From: CAZNNH01 sp964574335
Lineage (GTDB): Bacteria > Acidobacteriota > Vicinamibacteria > Fen-336
Reading direction: 5' to 3'
Assembly (NCBI GenBank): GCA_964574335.1
Contig: CAZNNH010000210.1
Location: 1-10,230, forward strand
DNA: 10,230 nucleotides
A program made the translations under genes and the position numbers. Below the pieces are notes generated by a model. The model made no database searches and had not been told where the DNA came from. It saw only the letters and a program-made list of their open reading frames with translations. Positions 1 through 7,209 of this stretch are shown here, piece after piece; position 1 is the stretch's first letter; every line of letters begins with the position of its first letter.

Positions 1-1420
1 TGGTCACGGTGAGGCTGAAGGCGAGGTGCCCGCCGTGAGGCGACCAGACGTAGTCGCGCACCTGACCGCGCGACTCGTCGGCGACCTGCTGGAGCTCGTG
101 TCCGTCGAGGGTGAGCACGTAGAGCTTGCCGTCCTTGTCCGAGAACGCCAGCCGCTTCCCGTCCGGCGACCACTCCGGCGCGTAACGCATCGCCTTGCCG
201 CCGCTGGTGAGCTGCTCCGGCTTCCCTTCGCCCGCCTGGTCGATCAGGTAGATCTCCTCCTCCCCGCTGCGGTCGGAGAGGAACGCGATCTGCTTGCCGT
301 CGGGCGACCAGCGCGCCCACTTGTCGTGGGCGCTGGAGCTGTCGGTCAGGTTGCGGGTGGGGCCCTTCTCGATCGGGGCGGTGAAGACGTCGCCGCGGGC
401 CACAAACAGGGCCCGCTCGCCCTTCGGGCTCAGGCCGAAGTCCTCGATCTGCTTCTCGGCGGAGACCCGAGACGGCCGCCTGGCCACGCCGTCGTCCGGG
501 ACCTCGATGGAGACCTTCCGGGCGGCCTCGGTCTTGGTGTCGAAGACCTGCAGCTCGCCGTTCTGCTCGAAGACGATCTGGCCGGCCGGGTCGGCGCTGG
601 GCCAGCGCACGTCCCAGACCTTGGAGTGGGTGAGCTGCCGGGTCTGCCGGGTGGCGAGGTCGAAGGCGTAGAGGTTGAGCGTCCCGTCGCGGTCCGAGGC
701 GAAGTAGATGGTGTCGCCGATCCACATCGGGTCGCGGTCGGTGCGCGGGTTGTCCGTGATGTTGTCGGCCTTGCTGGTCGCGGGGTCGAACACGTACAGG
801 TCCTCGGCCCAGCCGCCCTGGTACCGCTTCCAGGTCCGGAAGTCGCGGAACAGCGGCGTGTAGACGATACGCGTGCCGTCGGGGGAGAAGTCGCCGGCGC
901 CGGAGACGGGCATCGGCAGCGGCTGGGGCAGCCCTCCCTCGAGCGACACGGTGTACAGCCGCCCCTCGGCCTGGCCCCAGTACTGGCGGGTGGAGCGGAA
1001 CAGGACCGCCTGGCCGTCGAGACTCCAGCCCATCACCTGGTTGTCGTATCCCCACCGCGGCGCCAGGGGGCCGCGGGCCGGGTAGTAGGTGAGCTGCTCG
1101 GGGACGCCGCCGGTGACGGGGATCACGTAGACCTGCTCGTCGCCGTCGTACTGGCCGGTGAAGGCGATCCACTGGCCGTCCGGCGAGATCTTGGGGAACA
1201 GCTCCAGCCCCGGATGGGCGGTGAGCCGGCTCGCCAGGCCCCCGGTGGAGGCGACCCTCCACAGGTCGCCGGCGTACGAGAAGACGATGGTGTCGCCCTG
1301 GATGTCGGGGAAACGGAGCAGCTTGGTCTGGCTCTGTGCCGCGCCGGGCCAGGCCAAGGCGGCGACGGCGACGAGGGCGACGAGGGCGAGTCTCGAGAGT
1401 CGAGGAACGGGTCTCGGCAT
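1..1420 (-). CDS. Tricorn-like S41 protease, N-terminal beta-propeller part (truncated by window edge)
   Basis: The ATG at 1420 opens a frame that stays open to base 1, giving 473 residues with the 3' end outside the window. AGGGAGG lies four bases before the ATG and no in-frame alternative start is close. Residues 1-30 form a Sec signal peptide (arginine-rich n-region, Leu/Ala/Val core, AAQS cleavage region), so the protein is exported. The rest is a WD40/TolB-like propeller: blade motifs SPDG at about 79-82 and 179-182, WSPDGK at 371-376 and 417-422, and a stretch near 193-211 (FRTWKR, GGWAEDLYVFD) typical of bacterial tricorn homologues. Family knowledge: such proteins are usually 1,000-1,150 residues, with a second propeller, a PDZ domain and an S41 Ser protease core that degrade peptides. 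Those parts would lie beyond base 1, so catalytic competence cannot be judged. A stand-alone TolB-like protein is the alternative, but the signature stretch favours tricorn. Confidence 0.88.
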   Translation of the reverse strand, partial: MPRPVPRLSRLALVALVAVAALAWPGAAQSQTKLLRFPDIQGDTIVFSYAGDLWRVASTGGLASRLTAHPGLELFPKISPDGQWIAFTGQYDGDEQVYVIPVTGGVPEQLTYYPARGPLAPRWGYDNQVMGWSLDGQAVLFRSTRQYWGQAEGRLYTVSLEGGLPQPLPMPVSGAGDFSPDGTRIVYTPLFRDFRTWKRYQGGWAEDLYVFDPATSKADNITDNPRTDRDPMWIGDTIYFASDRDGTLNLYAFDLATRQTRQLTHSKVWDVRWPSADPAGQIVFEQNGELQVFDTKTEAARKVSIEVPDDGVARRPSRVSAEKQIEDFGLSPKGERALFVARGDVFTAPIEKGPTRNLTDSSSAHDKWARWSPDGKQIAFLSDRSGEEEIYLIDQAGEGKPEQLTSGGKAMRYAPEWSPDGKRLAFSDKDGKLYVLTLDGHELQQVADESRGQVRDYVWSPHGGHLAFSLTVT

Positions 1421-1513
1421 GGGGCCTCCCTGGGAGGCGCTCCGTGGCGAGCGGCGCGACCCTGTTGGGCCACGAGCCCCCGTCCGCGCTCCGGTGCGCC
1501 TCGAGCGCCCCTA

Positions 1514-3199
1514 TCAGTACACCGATCCGCTCGCCGGCGCCAGTGGCGGGTGCGGGTCCGAGCCGGCCCGACAGCGGGCGCAGACGATCCGGAAGAAGGA
1601 GCCGTTCTCGACCCGGGCACGGAGCTCGATCGCCGGGTAGGGCGCGAGGCGGCCGCGGCTGAGGTCGTCGATGAACGGTCCGAACGCCTCGGCTCCCCTC
1701 TCGCCATCCGTCCCGTCGCCCTCGAGGGACAGGATCAGCTCGCGGTAGCGCGGGCAGGCCTGGCGCGCCACCTGGCAGATGTCCTGGTAGGTCACGTGCA
1801 ACATCTCCGGGTAGCTGCTGAAGTACAGGCAGGGGCGGCCGAGCAGGAAGGGGACGTCCAGGCAGCGCATCCCGATGATCAGGTCGTCCGGCGTGGTGTG
1901 GCGCGCCAGCCAGCGGTGTCGGGCCGTGAGGTAGGCCTGCGGTCGGCGGGGCGTGCGGGGGGTGGTGGCGATCCGCCGGGCCAGGGGCACGCTCTGGGAG
2001 AGGGCGGCCACCGTGACCAGAGCCGCCACCCATCCCCGACCGATCGGGAGGATCTCGCGTAGAGCCACGGCCGCCAGCAGCGTCAGGAAGAGGTGGGCCG
2101 GGCTCAGCAGCCGCGGGTGGAGGTAGTCGAAGTGGGTGACGCTGCGCTGGACGATCAGGTAGGCGCTGAAGCCCACCGCCCAGAGCAACAGGACGATCCG
2201 ACCATTGGATATGAAGAGACGGGTGAAGGCGTGGCGCCGGGTCAGGCGCACCGCCAGCAGCAGCAGCAGGACGGTCGCCGCCACCTCCTGCGGCAGCTCG
2301 GCGCCGGGGTGGGCTCGCCGACTGGCCAGGTACTCGCCGAAGAGGATGCGGACCCCATCCCACAGGTTGTCGGCGAAGCCGACGGTCGAGGGGTTGCGGA
2401 CCGCGCCGGTCAGCAGGCCGGTGTTGACCAGGTTGCGGACCACGATCGGGCCGGCCACCGCCGAGAAACCCAGCCCGTACCCGACGAGACGCCGGAGATT
2501 GGGCTTCGCCCCGTCTCGCCGCAGCAAGAGGAGCCCGCCGAAGAGGACTGCCACCACCAGCGGGTAACGCGTGGCGAAGGCCAGGCCGGCGAACAAGCCT
2601 GCCAGGAGCAGTCGGGGCGTTCCGGGCCGGGTGGGAGGCGGCAGGAGCAGGAGCAGCGACACCAACAGCATCGACAAGGCCAGCGGCTCGGACCAGGCCG
2701 TCGTCGCCATCTCGCGGAGGGGGAACGAGACCGAGAGCAGAAGCACGGCCCACAAGCCCGTCTCGCCGTCGTAGAGGCGCCGCATCAAGACCCAGGCGAG
2801 CAGCACGATCCCCAGGAAGCCGGCTGCCGGGATGTAGAAGGCGGCGTCGCGCGGCGCAACGCCCAGCTTCCCGAGGCCGGCGATGGCCAGGGGGTAGAGT
2901 GGGCCGTGGACCCCCATCGGCTGCGGGATCTGGAAGCGGGTGGGGAAGCGACCCTCTCCGTAGCCGACGGCGTCCTGCACCAGTCCGCGCCCCGCCAGCA
3001 GGTTCTCGGCCACGTCGATGTAGTTGAGCGAGTCCGGCGTGAGCTTGCGGAGCCGGGTGACAGACCAGTGGGCCTGCAGAACCGCGAGCAGCACGATCGC
3101 CAGCCCGGGCAGCAGGGTGGACCGGGAGACCCGGTGGGAGGCGGCGGGCACGGGCGGATTATAGGGGTTGCAGCCGAATCCGGGCCCGGCTTGCGCCAC
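1514..3199 (-). CDS. Polytopic membrane glycosyltransferase, ArnT/PMT (GT39/GT83)-like
   Basis: The frame gives 561 residues from the ATG at 3199, ending in TGA followed at once by an out-of-frame TAG. A first membrane segment (about 29-45) is followed by an external loop with TPDSLNYIDVAENLLAG (54-70). Its Asp56 sits where PMT/ArnT-fold enzymes keep the catalytic Asp. MGVHGPLYPL (95-104) matches the aromatic/proline motif that follows in this fold. About ten more hydrophobic segments run to about residue 400, and a soluble, Cys-containing C-terminal domain of about 150 residues follows. Family knowledge: these enzymes move sugars from polyprenyl-phosphate donors to lipids, glycans or proteins on the outer face of the inner membrane; the substrate here is unknown. 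The first 16 residues look unlike an N-terminus (Gly/Pro/Asn-rich with a Cys). A GTG at 3151 (Val17), seven bases after a perfect TATAAT, is a credible alternative start giving 545 residues. The downstream tricorn-like gene begins 93 bp further on the same strand and may be co-transcribed. Confidence 0.83.
   Translation of the reverse strand: MAQAGPGFGCNPYNPPVPAASHRVSRSTLLPGLAIVLLAVLQAHWSVTRLRKLTPDSLNYIDVAENLLAGRGLVQDAVGYGEGRFPTRFQIPQPMGVHGPLYPLAIAGLGKLGVAPRDAAFYIPAAGFLGIVLLAWVLMRRLYDGETGLWAVLLLSVSFPLREMATTAWSEPLALSMLLVSLLLLLPPPTRPGTPRLLLAGLFAGLAFATRYPLVVAVLFGGLLLLRRDGAKPNLRRLVGYGLGFSAVAGPIVVRNLVNTGLLTGAVRNPSTVGFADNLWDGVRILFGEYLASRRAHPGAELPQEVAATVLLLLLAVRLTRRHAFTRLFISNGRIVLLLWAVGFSAYLIVQRSVTHFDYLHPRLLSPAHLFLTLLAAVALREILPIGRGWVAALVTVAALSQSVPLARRIATTPRTPRRPQAYLTARHRWLARHTTPDDLIIGMRCLDVPFLLGRPCLYFSSYPEMLHVTYQDICQVARQACPRYRELILSLEGDGTDGERGAEAFGPFIDDLSRGRLAPYPAIELRARVENGSFFRIVCARCRAGSDPHPPLAPASGSVY
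3158..3163 (-). promoter_or_regulatory. Candidate -10 box for a leaderless glycosyltransferase transcript
   Basis: On the minus strand the hexamer is a perfect TATAAT. Six bases (3157-3152) separate it from a GTG at 3151 that is in frame with the glycosyltransferase, so transcription starting at the G of that GTG would be leaderless. No good TTGACA-like -35 sits at a 16-18 bp spacing, and the surroundings are GC-rich, which makes the AT hexamer stand out. If real, translation from the ATG at 3199 would not occur from this promoter. This is inference from one hexamer. Confidence 0.4.
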
Positions 3200-3287
3200 G
3201 GCCGCTGCCTGAAGAAGAATCCCCCGACGACGACGAGCTGGCGAAGCTGCGCTGCGACGATCTTTCGGAAGCTCGCGGGCAGCGTAT
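3200..3287. other. Divergent intergenic spacer between glycosyltransferase and GH140 genes
   Basis: This spacer must hold the promoter of the rightward operon, and of the leftward gene if the ATG at 3199 is used. No convincing -35/-10 pair was found for the plus strand; TTGCGC at 3191-3196 has only an A-rich GAAGAA tract at the expected -10 distance. No RNA gene or operator-like palindrome was seen. Confidence 0.4.
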
Positions 3288-3294
3288 AGGAGGT
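3288..3294 (+). promoter_or_regulatory. Shine-Dalgarno AGGAGGT fixing the GTG start of the GH140-like gene
   Basis: A full AGGAGGT lies five bases upstream of the GTG at 3300, just before a signal peptide. This is the strongest ribosome binding site in the window and selects GTG as the initiator. Confidence 0.85.
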
Positions 3295-3299
3295 CCTGA

Positions 3300-4712
3300 G
3301 TGGGCTCGACACCGACCGTCCTCCGATCTCTTCTCCTCTCGGCGGTTCTGGTCGGCGGGCCGGTCGCCGGCCTCGGTGCCGCCGATCTTCCGCTCCGGGT
3401 GGCCGAGAATGGGCGCCATCTGGTGGACGCGGAGGGGAGACCGTTCTTCTATCTCGCCGACACCGCCTGGCAGCTCTTCCACCGGTTGACCCGGGAAGAG
3501 GCGGTGCGCTACCTCGACGACCGCGCGGCGAAAGGCTTCACGGTGATCCAGGCGGTGGTCCTGGGGCTCGAGGGGCTCGACACGCCCAACGCCTACGGGG
3601 AGCGCGGGCTGATCGACCACGACCCACGCCGGCCCAACCCCGCCTACTTCGCCCACGTCGACTGGATCGTCGAGCAGGCGGCGGCACGGGGGTTGGTCAT
3701 CGGCATGCTGCCCACCTGGGGCGACGTCTGGCACAGCCGCCAGAACCGACCGGGGCCGAAGGTTCTCGACGAGGCGAGCGCCGGAGACTACGGGCGGTTC
3801 ATCGGACGGCGCTACCGGGGCCGGCCGGTCATCTTCATACTGGGTGGGGACAGGAACGCCGAGACCCCCGAGGACTTCGCCATCGTGCGCGCGCTGGCGG
3901 CCGGGATCGAGGCGGAGGCGCCCGAGCACCTGATCACCTATCACCCCCGCGGTCCGGGAAGGTCGTCCGACTTCTTCCACCACGACGCCTGGCTCGACTT
4001 CGACATGATCCAGTCGTCGCACACCGGGCGTGGCGCCGACACCGGTGTCAACGTCGACCACGACCGGGGTCTGGTGCCGGCCAAGCCGACCCTCGACGGC
4101 GAGCCGCGCTACGAGGCGGTGATCGTGGACTTCTACAATCGAGGCGCCGATCCCGCCCTGCGCTTCGACGACTACGACGTGCGCCTCTCGGCCTATCGGG
4201 CGCTGCTGGCGGGGGCCGCCGGCCACACTTACGGCAACAACAACATCTGGCAGACGTGGGTGCCGGGACGCGAGCCGGCGATCGGGGCCGACACGCCCTG
4301 GTACCAGGCGCTCGATCACCCGGGCGCGTTCCAGATGGGCCACCTGCGGCGGCTCTTCGAGTCGCGCCCCTGGGAGAAGCTCGAGCCGGCCCAGGGCTTC
4401 GTGGTGGGCCCCAACCAGCCGGGGGCCGGCTACGTCCGCGCCGCCGTCGCCTCCGACCGCTCGTTCGCCTTCGTCTACTCTCCCCGTGGCGAGCCGATCG
4501 CCGTGGACCAGGGCCGCCTCGGGGCCGTCGACGTCACATCCTGGTGGTTCGACCCGCGCTACGGCCGCGCCTACCCGATCCACACCGGCGTCGGGACCGC
4601 GGTGCAGTTCTTCACGCCGCCGTCGTCCGGTCGCGGCTGCGACTGGCTGCTGGTGCTGGACGATGCCAGCCGCGGCTATCCCCCGCCGGGACAGGGAGGA
4701 CGATCCCAATGA
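3300..4712 (+). CDS. Secreted GH140-like glycosidase (DUF4038 domain plus C-terminal collagen-binding-like domain)
   Basis: 470 residues from a GTG with a perfect Shine-Dalgarno. Residues 1-27 are a Sec signal peptide ending near GLGA. Residues about 34-350 match the DUF4038/GH140 TIM-barrel pattern: PFFYLADTAWQLFHRL (48-63), KGFTVIQ, GMLPTWGDVW, ILGGDRN and LDGEPRYE. Asp184 (in GGDRN) and Glu268 (in DGEPRYE) are the likely acid/base and nucleophile by position at strand ends. The final about 100 residues (SWWFDPRYGRAY, DWLLVLDD) fit the putative collagen-binding domain that usually follows DUF4038. Family knowledge: characterised GH140 members are apiosidases acting on rhamnogalacturonan II; many relatives have no tested substrate, so apiose is only a guess here. 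The stop overlaps the next start as ATGA (4709-4712), indicating translational coupling. No other pectin-degradation gene is visible. A related DUF4038 hydrolase of other specificity is the main alternative. Confidence 0.88.
   Translation: MGSTPTVLRSLLLSAVLVGGPVAGLGAADLPLRVAENGRHLVDAEGRPFFYLADTAWQLFHRLTREEAVRYLDDRAAKGFTVIQAVVLGLEGLDTPNAYGERGLIDHDPRRPNPAYFAHVDWIVEQAAARGLVIGMLPTWGDVWHSRQNRPGPKVLDEASAGDYGRFIGRRYRGRPVIFILGGDRNAETPEDFAIVRALAAGIEAEAPEHLITYHPRGPGRSSDFFHHDAWLDFDMIQSSHTGRGADTGVNVDHDRGLVPAKPTLDGEPRYEAVIVDFYNRGADPALRFDDYDVRLSAYRALLAGAAGHTYGNNNIWQTWVPGREPAIGADTPWYQALDHPGAFQMGHLRRLFESRPWEKLEPAQGFVVGPNQPGAGYVRAAVASDRSFAFVYSPRGEPIAVDQGRLGAVDVTSWWFDPRYGRAYPIHTGVGTAVQFFTPPSSGRGCDWLLVLDDASRGYPPPGQGGRSQ
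4693..4700 (+). promoter_or_regulatory. Shine-Dalgarno AGGGAGGA for the copper-lipoprotein gene
   Basis: AGGGAGGA lies inside the last codons of the GH140-like gene, eight bases before the first of three consecutive ATG codons (4709, 4712, 4715). Together with the ATGA overlap it supports initiation at 4709, although either of the next two ATGs could serve and would change the product by only one or two residues. Confidence 0.7.
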
Positions 4713-5107
4713 TGATGAAGGTCAAAAGTCTAGACCTGACCCCATTCCTTCTCTTGGCGCTCGTGGGGTGTGGCGAGGAGGGGGGGAAGCCGGCCGATGC
4801 CGCGCGGCGGTACGCGCTCGAGGGGCGGGTCGTGGCCGTCGACGTGGAAGGCCGGGCGCTGCAGGTGGCCCACCAGGACATCCCGGGGTACATGGAGGCG
4901 ATGACCATGCGCTTCCCGGTGCTCGACGCCGAGGTGCTGTCGGGGATCCACGAGGGCGACCAGATCGAGGCGACGCTGGTGGTCTTGCCCGACAACCGCC
5001 ACTGGCTCGAGGAGATCAGGGTCACGGCCAAGGCAGAGCCCGCGGGCGGCGCAGAGCAGGAAGGCCAGCCGGCTGCTACCGGCGACGAAGGGCCGCAAGC
5101 GCCCTGA
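4709..5107 (+). CDS. CusF-like copper-binding lipoprotein
   Basis: 132 residues. The N-terminus ends in the lipobox LVGC with Cys21 as the likely lipidated residue, so the protein would be membrane-anchored outside the cytoplasm. Residues about 35-105 form the small CusF_Ec-type beta barrel: YALEGRVVAVD, then HQDIPGYMEAMTM (55-67), then GDQIEATLVV. His55, Met65 and Met67 fit the His-Met-Met set that binds Cu(I)/Ag(I) in CusF. The Trp of E. coli CusF is missing; Tyr61 and Met62 are nearby. Family knowledge: this HxDIPGYM..MTM version is common in short copper proteins found next to SCO1/SenC, which is absent here. The tail (about 106-132) is a low-complexity Gly/Ala/Glu/Gln stretch. Oddly, residues 5-12 (VKSLDLTP) are encoded by a dispersed 23-bp repeat, putting Asp9 before a short hydrophobic core (FLLLALVG). 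The gene is coupled to the GH140-like gene and lies 27 bp before ftsH. Confidence 0.85.
   Translation: MMMKVKSLDLTPFLLLALVGCGEEGGKPADAARRYALEGRVVAVDVEGRALQVAHQDIPGYMEAMTMRFPVLDAEVLSGIHEGDQIEATLVVLPDNRHWLEEIRVTAKAEPAGGAEQEGQPAATGDEGPQAP
4721..4743 (+). repeat. Dispersed 23-bp repeat, copy A (translated within the lipoprotein signal peptide)
   Basis: The motif is GTCAAAA followed by GTCTAGACCTGACCCC. It recurs on the minus strand at 9224-9202 with one mismatch (A versus G at the sixth base). It contains the 8-bp palindrome GTCTAGAC. Similarity extends loosely outside the core (GAAG/GAAA before, CCCAT after). It lies in frame inside the copper-lipoprotein gene and encodes Val5 to part of Pro12. 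Its nature (REP-type element, mobile-element scar or regulatory motif) is inference. Confidence 0.85.
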
Positions 5108-5134
5108 GCCGCGGCCAATCGGGGAGTCGATCTC

Positions 5135-7012
5135 ATGGAGAAGCAGACCAAGTTTTCGATCTGGTACGTCTTCCTCGCCTTCTGGGTGGTGCTGATCCTC
5201 CAGGACATGATCGACGCCGCGATGATCAAGCACGTTTCCTACAGCGACTTCCTGAAGGCGGTGCAGGAGGGTCGGGTGGTGGAGGTGTCGATCGACACCC
5301 AGCGGATCCACGGGACGCTGCAACTGCCAGCGACGAAGCCGGGGGAGCCGGGCAAGAAGCAGGAGTTCGTGACGGTGAGGGTCCAGGACCCCAAGCTGGT
5401 CGACAAGCTGGAGGACAAGAAGGTCGAGTTCAGCGGCGTGATCCAGAGCCACTTCCTCGCCAACCTGATGAGCTGGCTGATCCCCATCGGGTTGATGGGG
5501 GCGATCTGGTACTTCTTCTTCAACCGGCTCGGCCAGCAGCGCGGCATCCTCTCCGTCGGGCGCAACCGGGCCAAGATCTACTCGGAGCAGGACAGCGGGG
5601 TCCGTTTCTCCGACGTGGCCGGGGTGGAGGAGGCCAAGGCCGAGCTGGTCGAGGTTGTCGACTTCCTGAAGCGGCCGGAGCAGTTCATCGAGATCGGGGC
5701 CCGTCTGCCCAAAGGGGTGCTGCTGATCGGTCCACCGGGGACCGGCAAGACGCTGCTGGCCAAGGCGGTGGCGGGCGAGGCCGGGGTGCCGTTCTTCAGC
5801 ACCTCGGGGGCCGAGTTCGTCGAGATGTTCGTCGGGATGGGCGCCGCCCGGGTGCGCGACCTGTTCGAGCAGGCCAAGAAGCAGGCCCCCTGCATCATCT
5901 TCGTCGACGAGCTCGATGCCCTGGGCAAGGCCCGCGGCGGCGCCGGCATGGCCGGCGGCCACGACGAGCGCGAGCAGACCCTCAACCAGCTCCTGGTGGA
6001 GATGGACGGCTTCGACCCGACCACCGGCATCGTCCTGATGGGCGCCACCAACCGCCCCGAGATCCTGGACCAGGCGTTGCTCCGGCCCGGACGTTTCGAC
6101 CGGCAGGTGCTGGTGGACCGCCCCGACAAGGCGGGCCGCAAGGCGATCCTGGAGGTGCACGTCAAGCAGGTGAAGGTGGGCGACGACGTCGACCTCGAGG
6201 CGGTGGCGGCGATGACGGCCGGCTTCGCCGGCGCCGATCTGGCCAACCTGATCAACGAGGCGGCCCTGCTGGCAGTGCGCCGGGGGGCCAAGGTGGTGGG
6301 CCGCGCCGACCTGCAGGAGGCGATCGAGCGGATCGTGGCCGGGCTCGAGAAAAAGAACCGGCTGATCAACGACAAGGAGCGTTGCATCGTCGCCTACCAC
6401 GAGATCGGCCACGCCCTGGTCGGGCTGTCGCTGCCGGGCGCCGACACCGTCCACAAGATCACCATCGTGCCGCGGGGCGTGGCGGCGCTGGGCTACACCC
6501 TTAACGTCCCCACCGAGGAGCGCTTCCTGATGACGCGCTCCGAGCTGAAGGCGCGCATCGCGATGACGCTGGGGGGGCGGGCGGCGGAGGCGGTGGCCTG
6601 TGACGACATCTCGACCGGCGCCCACAACGACCTGCAGAAGGCCACCGCTCTGGCGCGCAGCATGGTGACCGAGTACGGGATGGACCCGACGCTCGGGCAG
6701 GTCAGGCTGGCGCCCGAGCGCAACCCGCGGTTTCTGCAAGGTCTGGAGCTGGAGGGCAACCGGGGGATCAGCGAGCAGACCGCGCGCGAGATCGACGAGG
6801 CGGTGCGGCGGATCCTCGACGAGCAGTACGGCCGGGCCCGGCAGATCCTCACCGAGCGCCGGGAGGTGCTCGAGGCGGGTGCCAAGCTGCTGATGGCCAA
6901 GGAGACGATCGAGGGGCGGGAGCTGAGCGACCTACTTCGCCAGCACGGCTTCGAGCCGACCGCGGCCGATTCCGCAAGCCCAGCCCAGCCACCGGCCGGC
7001 GGCCGCGCCTGA
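5135..7012 (+). CDS. ftsH: ATP-dependent zinc metalloprotease FtsH (probable accessory paralogue)
   Basis: 625 residues, normal FtsH length. TM1 is about 8-24, a periplasmic FtsH_ext domain follows (about 30-105), and TM2 is 107-129. The AAA+ domain has Walker A GPPGTGKT (199-206), pore motif FVGMGA (232-237), Walker B CIIFVDE (253-259, DELDALG rather than the usual DEIDAVG) and arginine fingers in RPGRFDRQ (Arg320, Arg323). The M41 protease domain has HEIGH (422-426, commonly HEAGH) and Asp499 in STGAHNDL as third zinc ligand, so all catalytic residues are present. It degrades misfolded and selected membrane or cytosolic proteins at the inner membrane, as a hexamer. GGGGAG lies about eight bases before the ATG. 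The start region (MEKQTKFSIWYVFLAF) resembles accessory FtsH copies known from mobile stress-resistance loci; that likeness is from memory and is inference. It follows the copper lipoprotein gene by 27 bp, so it is probably co-transcribed. The Pro/Ala tail is divergent. Confidence 0.96.
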   Translation: MEKQTKFSIWYVFLAFWVVLILQDMIDAAMIKHVSYSDFLKAVQEGRVVEVSIDTQRIHGTLQLPATKPGEPGKKQEFVTVRVQDPKLVDKLEDKKVEFSGVIQSHFLANLMSWLIPIGLMGAIWYFFFNRLGQQRGILSVGRNRAKIYSEQDSGVRFSDVAGVEEAKAELVEVVDFLKRPEQFIEIGARLPKGVLLIGPPGTGKTLLAKAVAGEAGVPFFSTSGAEFVEMFVGMGAARVRDLFEQAKKQAPCIIFVDELDALGKARGGAGMAGGHDEREQTLNQLLVEMDGFDPTTGIVLMGATNRPEILDQALLRPGRFDRQVLVDRPDKAGRKAILEVHVKQVKVGDDVDLEAVAAMTAGFAGADLANLINEAALLAVRRGAKVVGRADLQEAIERIVAGLEKKNRLINDKERCIVAYHEIGHALVGLSLPGADTVHKITIVPRGVAALGYTLNVPTEERFLMTRSELKARIAMTLGGRAAEAVACDDISTGAHNDLQKATALARSMVTEYGMDPTLGQVRLAPERNPRFLQGLELEGNRGISEQTAREIDEAVRRILDEQYGRARQILTERREVLEAGAKLLMAKETIEGRELSDLLRQHGFEPTAADSASPAQPPAGGRA

Positions 7013-7065
7013 CCGGCCACGGGGGACACGATCCCGAATCCGCAGGACGAGGTTCGGGGACATGA

Positions 7066-7095
7066 CCGGGTTTCCCCGGTTGCAGCGAAACCCGG
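7066..7095. terminator. Hairpin in repeat unit 1, possible terminator of the ftsH operon
   Basis: CCGGGTTTC (7066-7074) pairs perfectly with GAAACCCGG (7087-7095) around a 12-base loop, 54 bp after the ftsH stop. There is no U-tract on either strand, so classical intrinsic termination is uncertain. The stem belongs to the repeat element and may simply block 3'-5' RNA decay or help end transcription between convergent genes. Confidence 0.45.
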
Positions 7096-7109
7096 ATCGT
7101 GTACCCGGA

Positions 7110-7209
7110 NNNNNNNNNNNNNNNNNNNNNNNNNNNNNNNNNNNNNNNNNNNNNNNNNNNNNNNNNNNNNNNNNNNNNNNNNNNNNNNNNNNNNNNNNNN
7201 NNNNNNNNN
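7110..7209. other. Assembly gap of exactly 100 N
   Basis: The run of exactly 100 N is the usual placeholder for a scaffold gap of unknown length. The 32 bases before it (7078-7109) are identical to the 32 bases after it (7210-7241), so the gap may hide further repeat units or may represent an unmerged overlap. Confidence 0.97.

Noticed and set aside
1421..1513. Separate promoter or terminator between the glycosyltransferase and tricorn-like genes
   Set aside because: No stem with U-tract and no -35/-10 pair was recognised; only the AGGGAGG ribosome site is supported.
26..2062. Long plus-strand open frame (678 codons) opposite the tricorn and glycosyltransferase genes
   Set aside because: Its translation is Arg/Gly/Val/Leu-rich low complexity with no domain, it spans two real genes antisense, and such frames are expected in GC-rich DNA.
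2093..3289. Plus-strand frame of 398 codons, rich in Gln, Glu and Gly
   Set aside because: It is antisense to the membrane glycosyltransferase; the Gln/Glu bias is the complement of Leu/Val membrane codons.
4486..6504. Plus-strand frame of 672 codons overlapping the glycosidase, copper protein and FtsH
   Set aside because: Arg/Gly-rich out-of-frame shadow of three well-supported genes.
4730..6739. Minus-strand frame of 669 codons
   Set aside because: It lies antisense to the copper lipoprotein and FtsH, both of which carry clear motifs; composition is His/Asp/Leu-rich with no domain.
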